The notes under the pieces: generated by a model
Seen by the model: only the letters and a program-made list of their open reading frames with translations
The model's database searches: none
Told to the model about the DNA's origin: nothing
Assembly (NCBI GenBank): GCA_016705235.1
Contig: JADIYP010000001.1
Span: forward strand, 1,054,001 to 1,118,000
Length of the DNA stretch: 64,000 bases
Direction: 5' to 3'
Origin: Candidatus Leptovillus affinis
GTDB taxonomy: Bacteria > Chloroflexota > Anaerolineae > Promineifilales > Promineifilaceae
In this document: positions 39,913 to 48,986 of the stretch, piece by piece
Position numbering within the stretch: position 1 is the stretch's first letter
How the letters are laid out: each line of letters begins with the position of its first letter
Position numbers and translations under genes: made by a program

Positions 39913-41854
39913 GTGGCTTTTTGTATTTTGCGGCCTGGTATGGACGGCCGTCTGGCTGTCTGCCTGCCGCGTGCCGGTGGAGGTGGAACCGGAAACCGTG
40001 ACGCCTGTGCCGCGTCCGGAGCCATCGACCGAACCGGCTACGGCCGTGATCCAGCCGGAAGCGACGTATGCCGGAACCAAAGACCTGGTGGTTTGCCTTT
40101 CCCGCGAACCGGAGACGTTGTACCGCTACGGCCGTTCCGCCCGCGTGGAAAAGGCGGTGCTGCATGGCATCTACGAAAATGATTACACCCACCTTTCCTT
40201 TGCCTACCAGCCGCAAGGGCTGGCAAAACTGCCCAATCTGGCCGACGGCGACGCTGTCTGGCAGCAGGTGACGGTGAAAACCGGCGACCGGGTGGTGGAT
40301 GTGGATGGTAATGTGGTGACGCTGGCCATGGGCGAGCGGCTGCGGCTGGCCGATGGGGAAACGGCCGTTTTCACCGGCACGCCCGTCGTGATGGCCCAGT
40401 TGGCCGCCGATTTTCGGCTGAAGCCGCGCGTTTGGGCGGATGGCGTGCCGGTCACGGCCGCCGATTCTGTCTACAGCTTTGAGACGGCCGCTCATCCCGA
40501 CACGCCCGCGCCCAAAACCAAAATTGAGCGCACGGCCGTTTACCAGGCTCTGGATGATGTCACGGTGCGCTGGGTGGGGCTGCCCGGGTTTAACGATCCC
40601 ACCTACTTCACCAACTTCTGGGGGCCGCTGCCGCGCCACGCCTGGCAAGCCTATACGCCCGCCGAGCTGCTCACCGTCGAAGCCTCCGACCGGTTTCCGC
40701 TGGGCGATGGGCCGTTTCAGGTGGTGGAATGGGTGACCGGCGATAATTTGCGCCTGGAGCCGAATCCATTTTACTACCGCGCCGCCGAAGGGCTGCCTCA
40801 CCTGGACAGTGTGACGTTTCGCTTTTTGCCGGACCCCGACAAGCGGCTGGCGCAAATTTTGGCCGGCGCCTGCGACATTGCCGCCCAGGATGCGGTGGAG
40901 TTGAGCCAGGCAGCGCTGTTTTTGGACGCGGAAAACGGGGGATTTTTACGGCCGTATTTCCAAATTGGCAGCGTGTATGAAGCGCTTACCCTGGGCATAA
41001 ACTCGTGGGGCAATTATGGCGATGGCCTGGGCCGCCCCGACTGGTTTGAAGATGGGCGCGTGCGGCAGGCGTTGGCGTTGTGTCTGGACCGGCAGGCGAT
41101 GGTGGATGGTTTGTTTTACGGCCGTTCCGAAATTATGCACAGCCAGATTCCCGCCGCCCACCCGCTGTTTACCCCCGAAATCCGCCAGTGGCCTTATGAT
41201 CCGGCAGCCGGCGCGGCGCTGCTGACGGCTGCCGGCTACCAGGATACAAACCAGGACGGCCTGCGCGAAGACCCGCAAACCGGCCAACCGTTTCGCATCA
41301 CCTTTCACACGACAACCCAATACGCCATCAACCAGCCGCTGGCGACGATGATTCAGGAAAACCTGCGCGCCTGCGGCGTTGAGGCGCAGGCTGTCTTTTT
41401 GCCGGTGGAGGAGTTGTATGCCGCCGGCGAGGAAAGCCCGCTCTTTGGCCGCCGCTTCGATATGGGCCAGATTGCCTGGCCGGTAGGTGAACAGTCGATG
41501 TGCCATTTATTTGCTTCGTGGGAGATTACCGGGCCAAACGGCCGTATCAATGCGCAGACCGGCGCGCCCTATGGCAGTTGGAACGGGTTGAATAACACCG
41601 GCTGGTGGCAGTTGGAATACGACGCCGCTTGCCGCAAAGCCCGCGACCTGTTGCCGGGCATGCCTGGCTATGATGAAAATTTCCAGGAAACGCAGCGGCT
41701 TCTGGCGGAAAACCTGCCCATGATTCCGCTGTTTATGCGCCTGAAAATGGCCGTGACGCGCCCTGGCGTGCGCCATTTTGTCCTGGACCCCACGCAAGAT
41801 TCGGAAATGTGGAATTTGTTTGCCCTGGATCTGGCAAACGGCCGTGACAATTGA
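39872..41854 (+). CDS. Peptide/nickel-type ABC substrate-binding lipoprotein (SBP family 5)
   Basis: 660 residues from the ATG at 39872; a GTG at 39902 (VSCRWLFVFCGLVW) gives a shorter overlap with the upstream gene and is equally possible. A signal peptide with lipobox WLSACRVPV is followed by an acidic Pro-rich linker. The SBP_bac_5 fold follows: KDLVVCLSREPETLYRYGRS, the GVPVTAADSVYSFE segment, GDGPFQVVEWVTGDNLRLEP, RQALALCLDRQAMVDGLFYG and MIQENLRACGVEAQA. It binds oligopeptides or another solute outside the membrane for an ABC importer, but no permease or ATPase genes are adjacent. Confidence 0.9.
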   Translation: MNRLLLRCAPVSCRWLFVFCGLVWTAVWLSACRVPVEVEPETVTPVPRPEPSTEPATAVIQPEATYAGTKDLVVCLSREPETLYRYGRSARVEKAVLHGIYENDYTHLSFAYQPQGLAKLPNLADGDAVWQQVTVKTGDRVVDVDGNVVTLAMGERLRLADGETAVFTGTPVVMAQLAADFRLKPRVWADGVPVTAADSVYSFETAAHPDTPAPKTKIERTAVYQALDDVTVRWVGLPGFNDPTYFTNFWGPLPRHAWQAYTPAELLTVEASDRFPLGDGPFQVVEWVTGDNLRLEPNPFYYRAAEGLPHLDSVTFRFLPDPDKRLAQILAGACDIAAQDAVELSQAALFLDAENGGFLRPYFQIGSVYEALTLGINSWGNYGDGLGRPDWFEDGRVRQALALCLDRQAMVDGLFYGRSEIMHSQIPAAHPLFTPEIRQWPYDPAAGAALLTAAGYQDTNQDGLREDPQTGQPFRITFHTTTQYAINQPLATMIQENLRACGVEAQAVFLPVEELYAAGEESPLFGRRFDMGQIAWPVGEQSMCHLFASWEITGPNGRINAQTGAPYGSWNGLNNTGWWQLEYDAACRKARDLLPGMPGYDENFQETQRLLAENLPMIPLFMRLKMAVTRPGVRHFVLDPTQDSEMWNLFALDLANGRDN

Positions 41855-41992
41855 CCAGATGAGCGAAAATCCTATAATTGCCCCTACATCCGTGTCCTAC
41901 GTTCATTTGAATGTTTACATTCTACAGTCCCGATTGTTTCGCCGCCGCCCAACTTACGGCGCATCACCAAACAAGCGATAGAGTTGAAAATC

Positions 41993-43123
41993 ATGGCAGA
42001 CGTAAAAAAAGTATTGGTTGTAGATGATCACTTTGAAATGCTGGAACTGCTGCGCACCTTGTTGGAACTATCTAATGAGGAGTGCGAGGTGTTGGCTGTG
42101 CCCTCCGCCGAAGAAGGGCTGCTGGAGTTTCGCCGCACACACTTCGATCTGGTGATTACCGATGTGCGTTTGCCGGGGATGAGCGGGTTTGATCTGGTGC
42201 GCCGTTTGCAGAAGCTGGGCCGCAATACGCCGGTGATCATGATTACGGCCTATTCCTCTTCCCAAGGACAGAAAGAGGCCAGCGATTTGGGCGTGCTGCG
42301 CTATTTCTCCAAACCGTTGGACACAGACGCGGTGCTGATGGCGGTGCAGGTGGCCTTGCATGGGGAGATTCCGGCAGTGCAAGAGCAAACGGCCGTAGAA
42401 CCGGCTAAACCAACGGCCGTTTCCGATGCCGTCCGTAAGCGCTTGCAAACCTTACGCGCCGATACCGGCGCAGCCGGCTTGCTGCTGGCCACCACCGCCG
42501 GGCAGATTGTGTTTGAAGCCGCCGCCAATCGCCGCCTGGATTTTGCTCAGTTGGCCTCCGCTTTAGGCCAAACCATCAAACAAAGTTTTGCCCTGAGCGT
42601 CCATCTGGATGGCGAAACGCCGAATACCATCCAATATTATGCCGGGGAAACAATTGAGTTGTACTGCGCCAACGTCGGCCAGGATTATTTTCTGGCGATC
42701 TTGTTTGATGTGCAGCTTCGGCGCGGGCGGATTGGCACCATTTGGGTGTTTACCCAGCGGGCGATTAAAGACCTGGCCGATTTGATGGCCCAAGGGTTAG
42801 CGCCTGCGGCGGCGGTAAAAACCAAACCGGTAACGGCCGTTGCCCCGCCGCTCCCTCCCCCGGCGAAACCCTTGCCCAAAGCCCAACCATCAGCCGCCAA
42901 AAAGCCAGAAACGCCGCCGGCGCTGGTGCAAAACGATGCCATTCTGGCCATGATGAAAGATATGCTGGCGAGCCAGGAAGAAGAAACGCTGGCTGACGAA
43001 GGCCCACAGAAACCGATCAAACTGGGCACGGCCGAATTGGAAGACCTGTTTGGCGTTGAACCGGAGGCAGCTAACGAAGAAACCGACCTGGATGCGTTTT
43101 GGGACGATCTCTTGGGTGAATGA
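41993..43123 (+). CDS. Response-regulator receiver fused to a Roadblock/LC7-like domain
   Basis: 376 residues. The receiver domain at 1-120 is complete (KKVLVVDDHFEMLELLRTLL, phosphoacceptor LVITDVRLPG, Thr/Lys signature VIMITAYSS and FSKPLD). Residues about 150-270 (TLRADTGAAGLLLATTAGQI, DYFLAILFDVQLRRGRIGTI, FTQRAIKDLADLM) fit the Roadblock/LC7 profile of GTPase-regulating or dimerising domains. The last 100 residues are Pro/Lys-rich then acidic, with LGTAELEDLFGVEPEAANEE. There is no DNA-binding domain, so signalling by protein contact is likely, perhaps with a small GTPase. No kinase gene is adjacent. Confidence 0.8.
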   Translation: MADVKKVLVVDDHFEMLELLRTLLELSNEECEVLAVPSAEEGLLEFRRTHFDLVITDVRLPGMSGFDLVRRLQKLGRNTPVIMITAYSSSQGQKEASDLGVLRYFSKPLDTDAVLMAVQVALHGEIPAVQEQTAVEPAKPTAVSDAVRKRLQTLRADTGAAGLLLATTAGQIVFEAAANRRLDFAQLASALGQTIKQSFALSVHLDGETPNTIQYYAGETIELYCANVGQDYFLAILFDVQLRRGRIGTIWVFTQRAIKDLADLMAQGLAPAAAVKTKPVTAVAPPLPPPAKPLPKAQPSAAKKPETPPALVQNDAILAMMKDMLASQEEETLADEGPQKPIKLGTAELEDLFGVEPEAANEETDLDAFWDDLLGE

Positions 43124-43153
43124 TGCGCCGAAGGAAACGATTGAGGCGTTTTT

Positions 43154-44104
43154 TCAGCGTTTGGCCGTCCGGCGGGCGGCAATTTCCAGAAAATGGATGA
43201 TTTCACCGGCCACATTGACGCCGGTAACGCCCTCAATGCCTTGCAAACCGGGGGAGGAATTGACCTCCAGAATTAGCGGGCCGCGATTTGAGAGCAGAAT
43301 ATCGACCCCGGCTACTTTTAGTCCGTGCGTTTGCGCGGCGGCGACGGCCAATTGAACCATCTCTTTGTCTGGGGTAATAGACACGGCCGTTCCCCCCAAA
43401 TGTAAGTTGGCCCGAAACTCCCCTTCGCCGCTGGCGCGCCGCTCCATGGCCGCCACACAGCGGTTTCCCACCACAATCAGGCGCAAATCTTTGCCCGCCG
43501 ATTCGGCGATAAATTCCTGAACCAGCGCTTCTCGTTTGGCTTGTTGAATGGTTTTCATCACGGCCACGGCCGTGGCCAAATTATGCGCCAGGATAACCCC
43601 TTTCCCCTGCGTCCCTTGCACCAATTTGATGATCACCGGCGGGCCGCCAACCGATTGGACGGCCGTGATCAATGCTTCCGGGTGGGATAGGACGGCCGTT
43701 TTGGGGATAGGCAAGTTCGCCTGGGCCATCACCTGTAAACTATGCAGCTTGTCCCGCGAGCAAGCAATCGCCTCTGAGGTCGCAGTTGTATAAACGCCAT
43801 GCGCCTCAAACTGGCGCACCACCGCCAGGCCATATTGGGTAATCGACGCGCCGATGCGGGGGATAATGGCGTCGAGGGGCGGCAGATGGGTTACGGACCT
43901 GGCCGAACTGCTCCATTGGCTGCCCCAGCCGGGCATGAACCCGGCCTTGATGATTTTGATGGGACGGCCGTTGGTTGGGCCAGCTTCCACGGCGACGGCC
44001 GTGGTATCAATCACCAAGGCTTCGTGCCCCTGTTCTCGCGCCGCCTGGGTCAGACGGCGCGTGCTGTACAGCATACGATTGCGCGATAAAATGCCTATTC
44101 TCAT
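43154..44104 (-). CDS. rimK: RimK-like ATP-grasp ligase
   Basis: 316 residues with the RimK layout. The N-terminal domain (MRIGILSRNRMLYSTRRLTQ) is followed by DAIIPRIGASITQYGLAVVR. The ATP-grasp domain contains SRDKLHSLQVMAQANLPIPK, VIIKLVQGTQGKGVILA, EFIAESAGKDLRLIVVGNRC, EGEFRANLHLGG and the metal-binding end GVDILLSNRGPLILEVNSSP. The family adds glutamate or related amino acids to peptide termini, such as ribosomal protein S6, or makes glutamyl cofactors; which one applies here is not clear. It converges on the REC-Roadblock gene and diverges from the GT2 gene with 68 bases between. Confidence 0.9.
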   Translation of the reverse strand: MRIGILSRNRMLYSTRRLTQAAREQGHEALVIDTTAVAVEAGPTNGRPIKIIKAGFMPGWGSQWSSSARSVTHLPPLDAIIPRIGASITQYGLAVVRQFEAHGVYTTATSEAIACSRDKLHSLQVMAQANLPIPKTAVLSHPEALITAVQSVGGPPVIIKLVQGTQGKGVILAHNLATAVAVMKTIQQAKREALVQEFIAESAGKDLRLIVVGNRCVAAMERRASGEGEFRANLHLGGTAVSITPDKEMVQLAVAAAQTHGLKVAGVDILLSNRGPLILEVNSSPGLQGIEGVTGVNVAGEIIHFLEIAARRTAKR

Positions 44105-44172
44105 GGGTTCCCGTTTTGACCTGCCAAAACAATCTCGTTACAATCACCGCTCTGTCTGAAGAGGATAAATGA

Positions 44173-44931
44173 ATGAGTGATGTAGAAGCTTTTGTAATTG
44201 TTCCCACCTATAACGAAGCGGATAACCTGGATGATTTAGTCTCGCAGTTGTTGGCTTTGCCCGTTCGTGTTGGCGTGCTTGTTGTGGATGATAATTCGCC
44301 CGATGGAACTGGTCAAATGGCCGACGCCTGGGCGGCCAAACACCCCGGCCGCGTCCATGTGGTTCATCGACCGGGTAAAATGGGTCTGGGTACGGCGTAT
44401 ATTGCCGGTTTTAGAACGGCCGTTGGCGAGCTAAAAGCCACCCGCGTCATGACCATGGACGCCGATTTTTCACACAACCCACGCTACATTCCGGCCATGA
44501 TCGAAATGAGCCAGGACAAACACGTGGTCATCGGGTCCAGATACGTGGCCGGCGGCGGGCAGATCAACTGCACCTGGAAGCGCGTCTTTTTAAGCCGGGT
44601 GGCCAATATGGTTGCCAAAACTCTGCTCGGTTTGAAGGCCAAAGACACCACCGCCGGTTTCCGGCTGTATCGCCGGGAAGTATTAGAATCTATTCCCCTG
44701 GAGCAGATATTTTCTAGCGGCTATTCGTTCCTGGTAGAAATGTTGTTCATGTGCCAGCGGCGCGGCTGGCAAATTGGCGAAGTGCCGATTATTTTTGAAG
44801 ATCGCCGCAAAGGGCAAACAAAAATCTCGCGCCAGGAAGTGTTTAAGGCGCAGTATACGGTTTTTCGCCTGTTTTTGCGCCGCCTGCGCGGCGGCGAGCC
44901 GCGGCGGCCTACGGTTCCGATCTCCTCATGA
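44173..44931 (+). CDS. Polyprenol-phosphate mannosyltransferase-like GT2
   Basis: 252 residues. It follows the DPM1-type GT2 scheme: AFVIVPTYNEADNLDDLVSQ, VGVLVVDDNSPDGTGQMADA, PGKMGLGTAYIAGF, the catalytic MTMDADFSHNP, VIGSRYVAGG, DTTAGFRLYRREVL and the end VPIIFEDRRKGQTKIS. It should transfer a hexose from a nucleotide sugar to polyprenyl phosphate at the cytoplasmic face. There is no C-terminal membrane domain, as in bacterial and archaeal short forms. The GT-C-like membrane proteins three genes downstream could use the product. The stop overlaps the next start by 4 bases. Confidence 0.92.
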   Translation: MSDVEAFVIVPTYNEADNLDDLVSQLLALPVRVGVLVVDDNSPDGTGQMADAWAAKHPGRVHVVHRPGKMGLGTAYIAGFRTAVGELKATRVMTMDADFSHNPRYIPAMIEMSQDKHVVIGSRYVAGGGQINCTWKRVFLSRVANMVAKTLLGLKAKDTTAGFRLYRREVLESIPLEQIFSSGYSFLVEMLFMCQRRGWQIGEVPIIFEDRRKGQTKISRQEVFKAQYTVFRLFLRRLRGGEPRRPTVPISS

Positions 44932-45845
44932 TTAAAGTAACTTGTAGTTTATGCGGCCAGGATGCGTTTACCGTGCGCTACCCGGCCACTTTAAATGGGT
45001 CCTCAGACGTTAACGTAGATGCGTTTCGCTGCACCAATCCAGGGTATGGGCATCACCCGCAAATTGTGCAATGCGCCAATTGTGGCTTTGTGTATGCCAA
45101 TCCGCGGTGGGCGGAAGATGATTTGTTGGCGGCGTACACGGCCGTTGAAGACCAAACCTATGTCAGCGAGCGCATTGGCCGGGAGCTGACCTTTCGTAAG
45201 CATTTACAACATTTGCAGAAATGGACTGGGCCGGGGAACGGCCGTTCGCTTCTGGACGTTGGGGCATACATCGGCGTATTTGTGGAAGTGGCGCAGGCCG
45301 CCGGTTGGCAGGCGATGGGCGTAGAGCCTTCCGATTGGGCTGCGGCGGAAGCGCAAAAGCGCGGTCTGGATGTAATCGTCGGCACGCAGGATGCACCGGA
45401 ACTAGACGGCCGTCAGTTTGATGTGGTCACCATGTGGGACGTAATCGAGCACGTCGACGATCCGGCGGCGGAAATGGCCAAAGCCTACCGGCTGCTGAAG
45501 CCCGGCGGCTGGCTGGTGGTACACACCATGGACGTAGACAGCCTGTTTTCGCGGCTGATGGGGCCGCGCTGGCCCTGGTACATGGATATGCACCTGCACT
45601 ATTTCAGCCAAAAGACCATGCGGCAGATGTTGGCCCAGGCTGGTTTTGATGTGCGCTGGACAGGCGCGCAAGGCCGCTATTTACGCCTGAAATATATCGC
45701 CAGCCGCATCGGCGGCCTGAACCAGACCCTGGGGAAAATGGCCAAAGCAACCGTGCATGGACTGAAGATCGAGCAGGTTGCTTTGCCCGTGAACTTTGGC
45801 GACTTATTTTCAGCGTATGCGCAACGGCCGTTGTCCGACAAATAA
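44928..45845 (+). CDS. Class I SAM-dependent methyltransferase with N-terminal zinc ribbon
   Basis: 305 residues. Four cysteines (CSLCGQ and CANCGF) form an N-terminal rubredoxin-like knuckle. The Rossmann methyltransferase follows: SLLDVGAYIGVFVEVAQAAG (SAM-binding motif I), GVEPSDWAAAEAQKRGLDVI, FDVVTMWDVIEHVDDPAAEM and LKPGGWLVVHTMD. The C-terminal domain is basic (YLRLKYIASRIG). The layout matches methyltransferases that modify sugars or polyketide-like lipids in surface-polysaccharide loci. It is translationally coupled (ATGA) with the GT2 gene. Confidence 0.9.
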   Translation: MIKVTCSLCGQDAFTVRYPATLNGSSDVNVDAFRCTNPGYGHHPQIVQCANCGFVYANPRWAEDDLLAAYTAVEDQTYVSERIGRELTFRKHLQHLQKWTGPGNGRSLLDVGAYIGVFVEVAQAAGWQAMGVEPSDWAAAEAQKRGLDVIVGTQDAPELDGRQFDVVTMWDVIEHVDDPAAEMAKAYRLLKPGGWLVVHTMDVDSLFSRLMGPRWPWYMDMHLHYFSQKTMRQMLAQAGFDVRWTGAQGRYLRLKYIASRIGGLNQTLGKMAKATVHGLKIEQVALPVNFGDLFSAYAQRPLSDK

Positions 45846-45887
45846 CCATCAAAAGCCGCAAGGGCTTTTATGGCTCCGCCGTAGGGT

Positions 45888-47333
45888 ATGACAGTTCGGC
45901 GACTTTTTACGACGCTTTTCCTGGTAGCCCTCTTCGCTATGGCGGTGCGGGAGACCCTGGACCCCGATATGTGGTGGCATTTACGCACCGGCGAATACAT
46001 CCTGCAAGAGGGCATCCCCCGGCAGGATGTTTTTTCATTTACCGTGCCAGACCATGAATGGATTACTCACGAATGGTTGTCGCAGGTGTTCATGTGGGGC
46101 GTGTATCAATTTGGCGGCTTGCCCGGTCTCATCATCGTGTTTGCCCTGTTGATTACCCTGACATTTTGGTTGGTGTATTTGGTAACGCCGGGACGGCCGT
46201 TTCTGGCTGCCTTTGTGGTGTTATTGGCGGCGTTCGCGGCGGCTATTGTTTGGGGAGCCAGGCCGCAGATATTTAATTTGTTGTTGACGGCCGTTTTTGT
46301 GTTCCTCCTTGAGCGCTTCAAAGACAAAAAAATCGGGCGGCGCGCCCTCTGGCTGCTGCCCGTTTTTAGCTGCCTGTGGGCTAATTTGCACAGCGGTTAC
46401 CTGCTGGGCGTGGTGCTGCTGGGCACATACACAGTGGGCGAAGCGTTGCAGCAGTGGCGCGGCGGCGGCGACCGTACCCTGGCGTGGGCCGACATCCGCT
46501 TTCTGGCCATGATCACGGCGCTGAGTTTTGGCACGGCCGTGCTGAACCCCAACGGCCCAGAATTGTGGATTTATCCCTTCTTCACCCTGGGCAGTTCGGC
46601 CATGCAGGTCTACATTCAGGAGTGGCACTCGCCCGATTTCCACATCAGCATCTTTTGGCCGTTTATCGCGCTGGCTGGATTGGGCGTTATCGGCATGATT
46701 TTTAGCCAGCGCCGCCCAACGTGGGGCGACCTGCTGCTGTTTGGCGGCACGTTGGCCGCCGGGCTGCTGTCGGCGCGCAATATCCCTTTGTTCGCCATTG
46801 TCAGCGCGCCGATTGTGGCGCGGCATGTGTTAGGTAGTCTGGATGGCACGGCCGTTTACCCCATCCTCAGTGGTGAAAAACCAGAACGGAGGGCAACGGC
46901 CGTGATGCAGGCGCTGAACTGGCTGCTTTTGCTGCTGGCCGTGTTGGGGGCGCTGGGCTGGACGGCGACAAAAATTGCCGGCAATGAGGCGGCTGTTGCG
47001 GCACGGTTTCCGGTAACGGCCGTGGATTACCTGGAATCCAGCGGGCTGGCCGAACAGCCCGGTTATAACAGCTACAATTGGGGCGGCTACCTCATCTGGC
47101 GCGGGCTGCCGGTGTTTGTCGACGGCCGTGCCGATGTCTACGGCGATCCCTTCCTGTTTTACTATTTACAAACGTTTGAAGTGGCCGACAATTGGCAAGA
47201 GCCGCTAGACGACTACGCCGTCGCTTATGTGCTCATGGAAACCGGCGCGCCGTTAACCACCTTGCTGCAAACCAGCCCAGATTGGCAGCTCGCCTTTGCC
47301 GACGACGTGGCCCAAATTTTTATCCGACGATAA
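45888..47333 (+). CDS. Polytopic membrane protein, GT-C-like
   Basis: 481 residues with about ten to eleven membrane helices. The N-terminal extracytoplasmic loop carries the conserved DPDMWWHLRTGEYILQEGIP and DHEWITHEWLSQVF motifs seen in many uncharacterised bacterial integral membrane proteins. The short C-terminal domain (NWGGYLIWRGLPVFVDGRAD) is also conserved in this group. The WW-H-L and D/E pattern near helix 1 is suggestive of GT-C glycosyltransferases, which use polyprenyl-phosphate sugars, though no activity is established. It is part of an envelope locus with the upstream GT2 and methyltransferase genes. Confidence 0.78.
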   Translation: MTVRRLFTTLFLVALFAMAVRETLDPDMWWHLRTGEYILQEGIPRQDVFSFTVPDHEWITHEWLSQVFMWGVYQFGGLPGLIIVFALLITLTFWLVYLVTPGRPFLAAFVVLLAAFAAAIVWGARPQIFNLLLTAVFVFLLERFKDKKIGRRALWLLPVFSCLWANLHSGYLLGVVLLGTYTVGEALQQWRGGGDRTLAWADIRFLAMITALSFGTAVLNPNGPELWIYPFFTLGSSAMQVYIQEWHSPDFHISIFWPFIALAGLGVIGMIFSQRRPTWGDLLLFGGTLAAGLLSARNIPLFAIVSAPIVARHVLGSLDGTAVYPILSGEKPERRATAVMQALNWLLLLLAVLGALGWTATKIAGNEAAVAARFPVTAVDYLESSGLAEQPGYNSYNWGGYLIWRGLPVFVDGRADVYGDPFLFYYLQTFEVADNWQEPLDDYAVAYVLMETGAPLTTLLQTSPDWQLAFADDVAQIFIRR

Positions 47334-47340
47334 GGCAAAC

Positions 47341-47371
47341 ATTGGACCAATCTCCGAGATTGGTCCAATCT
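47341..47371. repeat. Perfect ATTGGACCAATC/GATTGGTCCAAT hairpin
   Basis: ATTGGACCAATC and GATTGGTCCAAT flank a TCCGA-type loop. It lies 8 bases after one membrane protein gene and 16 before the next. Same family as 3927-3957 and 2283-2315, here in plus-strand context. Confidence 0.65.
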
Positions 47372-47387
47372 AAGAAACCCAGTCACC

Positions 47388-48986
47388 ATGATCGACTTTT
47401 TGCGACAGCGACAGACCCGGCGCGATTTGTTGTGGATCACCGTAGCAGCCCTGGCGGTGCAGGCTTTTTGGGCGCTGCGCATGAGCCATCCCACTTATTT
47501 TGACGCTTTCTACTACACCACCAACGCCCAACGCCTGGCCGAAGGGCATGGATTCACCCAGGAAATCATCTGGCAGTACCTGGATCAACCGGCCGGACTA
47601 CCTGCGCCCAGTTTTACCTACTGGATGCCGCTGCCGGCCATCATTGCCGCCGCCGGTTACAAAATCAGCGACAGTTTCCGCGCGGCGCAGCTCCCATTCT
47701 GGCTGCTGGCCGGATTTTTGCCCTGGTTGAGTTACGGCATCGCCTGGCATGTGAAAAGGGAACGTTGGATTGCCCGCACGGCCGCGTTGTTTACGGCCGC
47801 GGGCGGTTATTACACGGCCTACTGGGTTCAGCCCACCACGTTTGTGTTGTTTGCCTGGGTGGGCGGCGGCTGTTTGCTGGCGCTGGCCTGGGCGCACGAG
47901 AAAAAGTGGCCGCGTTACTGGTTCCTGGCCGGGTTGGCCGCCGGATTGAGCCACCTGACGCGCGCCGATGGCGTGCTGCTGGTGGGCGTGGCGGGGATTA
48001 TCTGGTTGTGGGATGTTAGAGATTGGAGACTGGAGATTGGTGAACGCCGCAGTCTTCAATCTCTAATCTCCAATCTTTTGTTGTTTGGTCTGGGGTATTT
48101 GCTGGTGATGGGGCCGTGGTTTTGGCGCACATACCAGCTTGTTGGCCGGCCTATGTCGACGGTGGGCACGCAGACGATCTTTTTGACGACGTATGACGAT
48201 GTGTTTTCGTACGGCCGTCAATTCACCCTCTCCAATTATCTGGCCTGGGGCTGGCCAAATATCTTGCGCTCCAAGCTGGAAGCCTTATCGTTGGCGCTGC
48301 AAACGTTTGTGGCTGTAACCGGGCTAACCGTGTTTACGGTGTTTTTTGTGTGGGCGTGGGTGCGATTGGGTCGAGCGGAACGGACGAAGCGGTTTATACG
48401 GCCGTTCACCTGGTACACCTTCGTCCTGTATGGCATGATCATATTTGTGTTCACGTTTCCCGGGCAGCGCGGTAGTTTGCTGCACTCTTCTACGGCGTTG
48501 TGGCCCTGGTCCATGGCGTTGGCGGCGGTGGGCATTGATTTGGCTGTCGATTGGGTGGCTGCGCGGCGTTCGGCCTGGCGGCCCGAACCGGCCAAGCGCT
48601 TCTTTGCCGGGGTGTTTGTGTTGTTGGTGTTTGTGGTCAGTTTTGCCGTTTCTACCCGCCAACCGCTGCAAACCGAACAAGCGGCCATCTATCGTCAGGT
48701 TGGCGAACTGATTCCTCCCGGCACAGTTGTGATGACCGGCGATCCGCCGGGTTTGTATTACCACACGCGGCTGCCGGCCATCGCCACGCCCAACGAGCCG
48801 CCAGAAACCTTGCTGCAAGTCGCCGCCCAATTCCATGCCGGCTATCTCCTCTTCGATGTTGACCATCCTGCCCCGCTGGATGACCTTTACGACGAGAAAA
48901 TCGCGCTGCCCGAATTACAAAAAATCCACGATTTTGGCGATGGGTTTGTGTTGTACCAGTTTGTCTGGAACGAGGCGGCGCCATGA
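47388..48986 (+). CDS. Polytopic GT39/ArnT-like membrane protein with an in-frame repeat insertion
   Basis: 532 residues with about ten to eleven membrane helices. The first extracytoplasmic loop has SHPTYFDAFYYTTNAQRLAE and GLPAPSFTYWMPLPAIIAAA, the GT-C pattern near the catalytic Asp (here in YFDAFYY). Residues about 210-230 are encoded by a GAGATTGG hairpin repeat (48021-48075), inserted without a frameshift into a loop before the ILLFGLGYLLVM-type helix. The C-terminus is a soluble periplasmic domain (PPGLYYHTRLPAIATPNEPP). It is probably a glycosyltransferase using polyprenyl donors. It overlaps the next gene by 4 bases. Confidence 0.85.
   Translation: MIDFLRQRQTRRDLLWITVAALAVQAFWALRMSHPTYFDAFYYTTNAQRLAEGHGFTQEIIWQYLDQPAGLPAPSFTYWMPLPAIIAAAGYKISDSFRAAQLPFWLLAGFLPWLSYGIAWHVKRERWIARTAALFTAAGGYYTAYWVQPTTFVLFAWVGGGCLLALAWAHEKKWPRYWFLAGLAAGLSHLTRADGVLLVGVAGIIWLWDVRDWRLEIGERRSLQSLISNLLLFGLGYLLVMGPWFWRTYQLVGRPMSTVGTQTIFLTTYDDVFSYGRQFTLSNYLAWGWPNILRSKLEALSLALQTFVAVTGLTVFTVFFVWAWVRLGRAERTKRFIRPFTWYTFVLYGMIIFVFTFPGQRGSLLHSSTALWPWSMALAAVGIDLAVDWVAARRSAWRPEPAKRFFAGVFVLLVFVVSFAVSTRQPLQTEQAAIYRQVGELIPPGTVVMTGDPPGLYYHTRLPAIATPNEPPETLLQVAAQFHAGYLLFDVDHPAPLDDLYDEKIALPELQKIHDFGDGFVLYQFVWNEAAP
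48021..48075. repeat. GAGATTGG hairpin inside a coding region
   Basis: GATTGGAGACTGGAGATTGG pairs with CAATCTCTAATCTCCAATC with about three mismatches. It sits wholly inside the 47388-48986 gene and adds about 18 residues (DWRLEIGERRSLQSLISNLL) without breaking the frame. Intergenic relatives are near 15436-15620 and 38339-38382. Confidence 0.75.
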
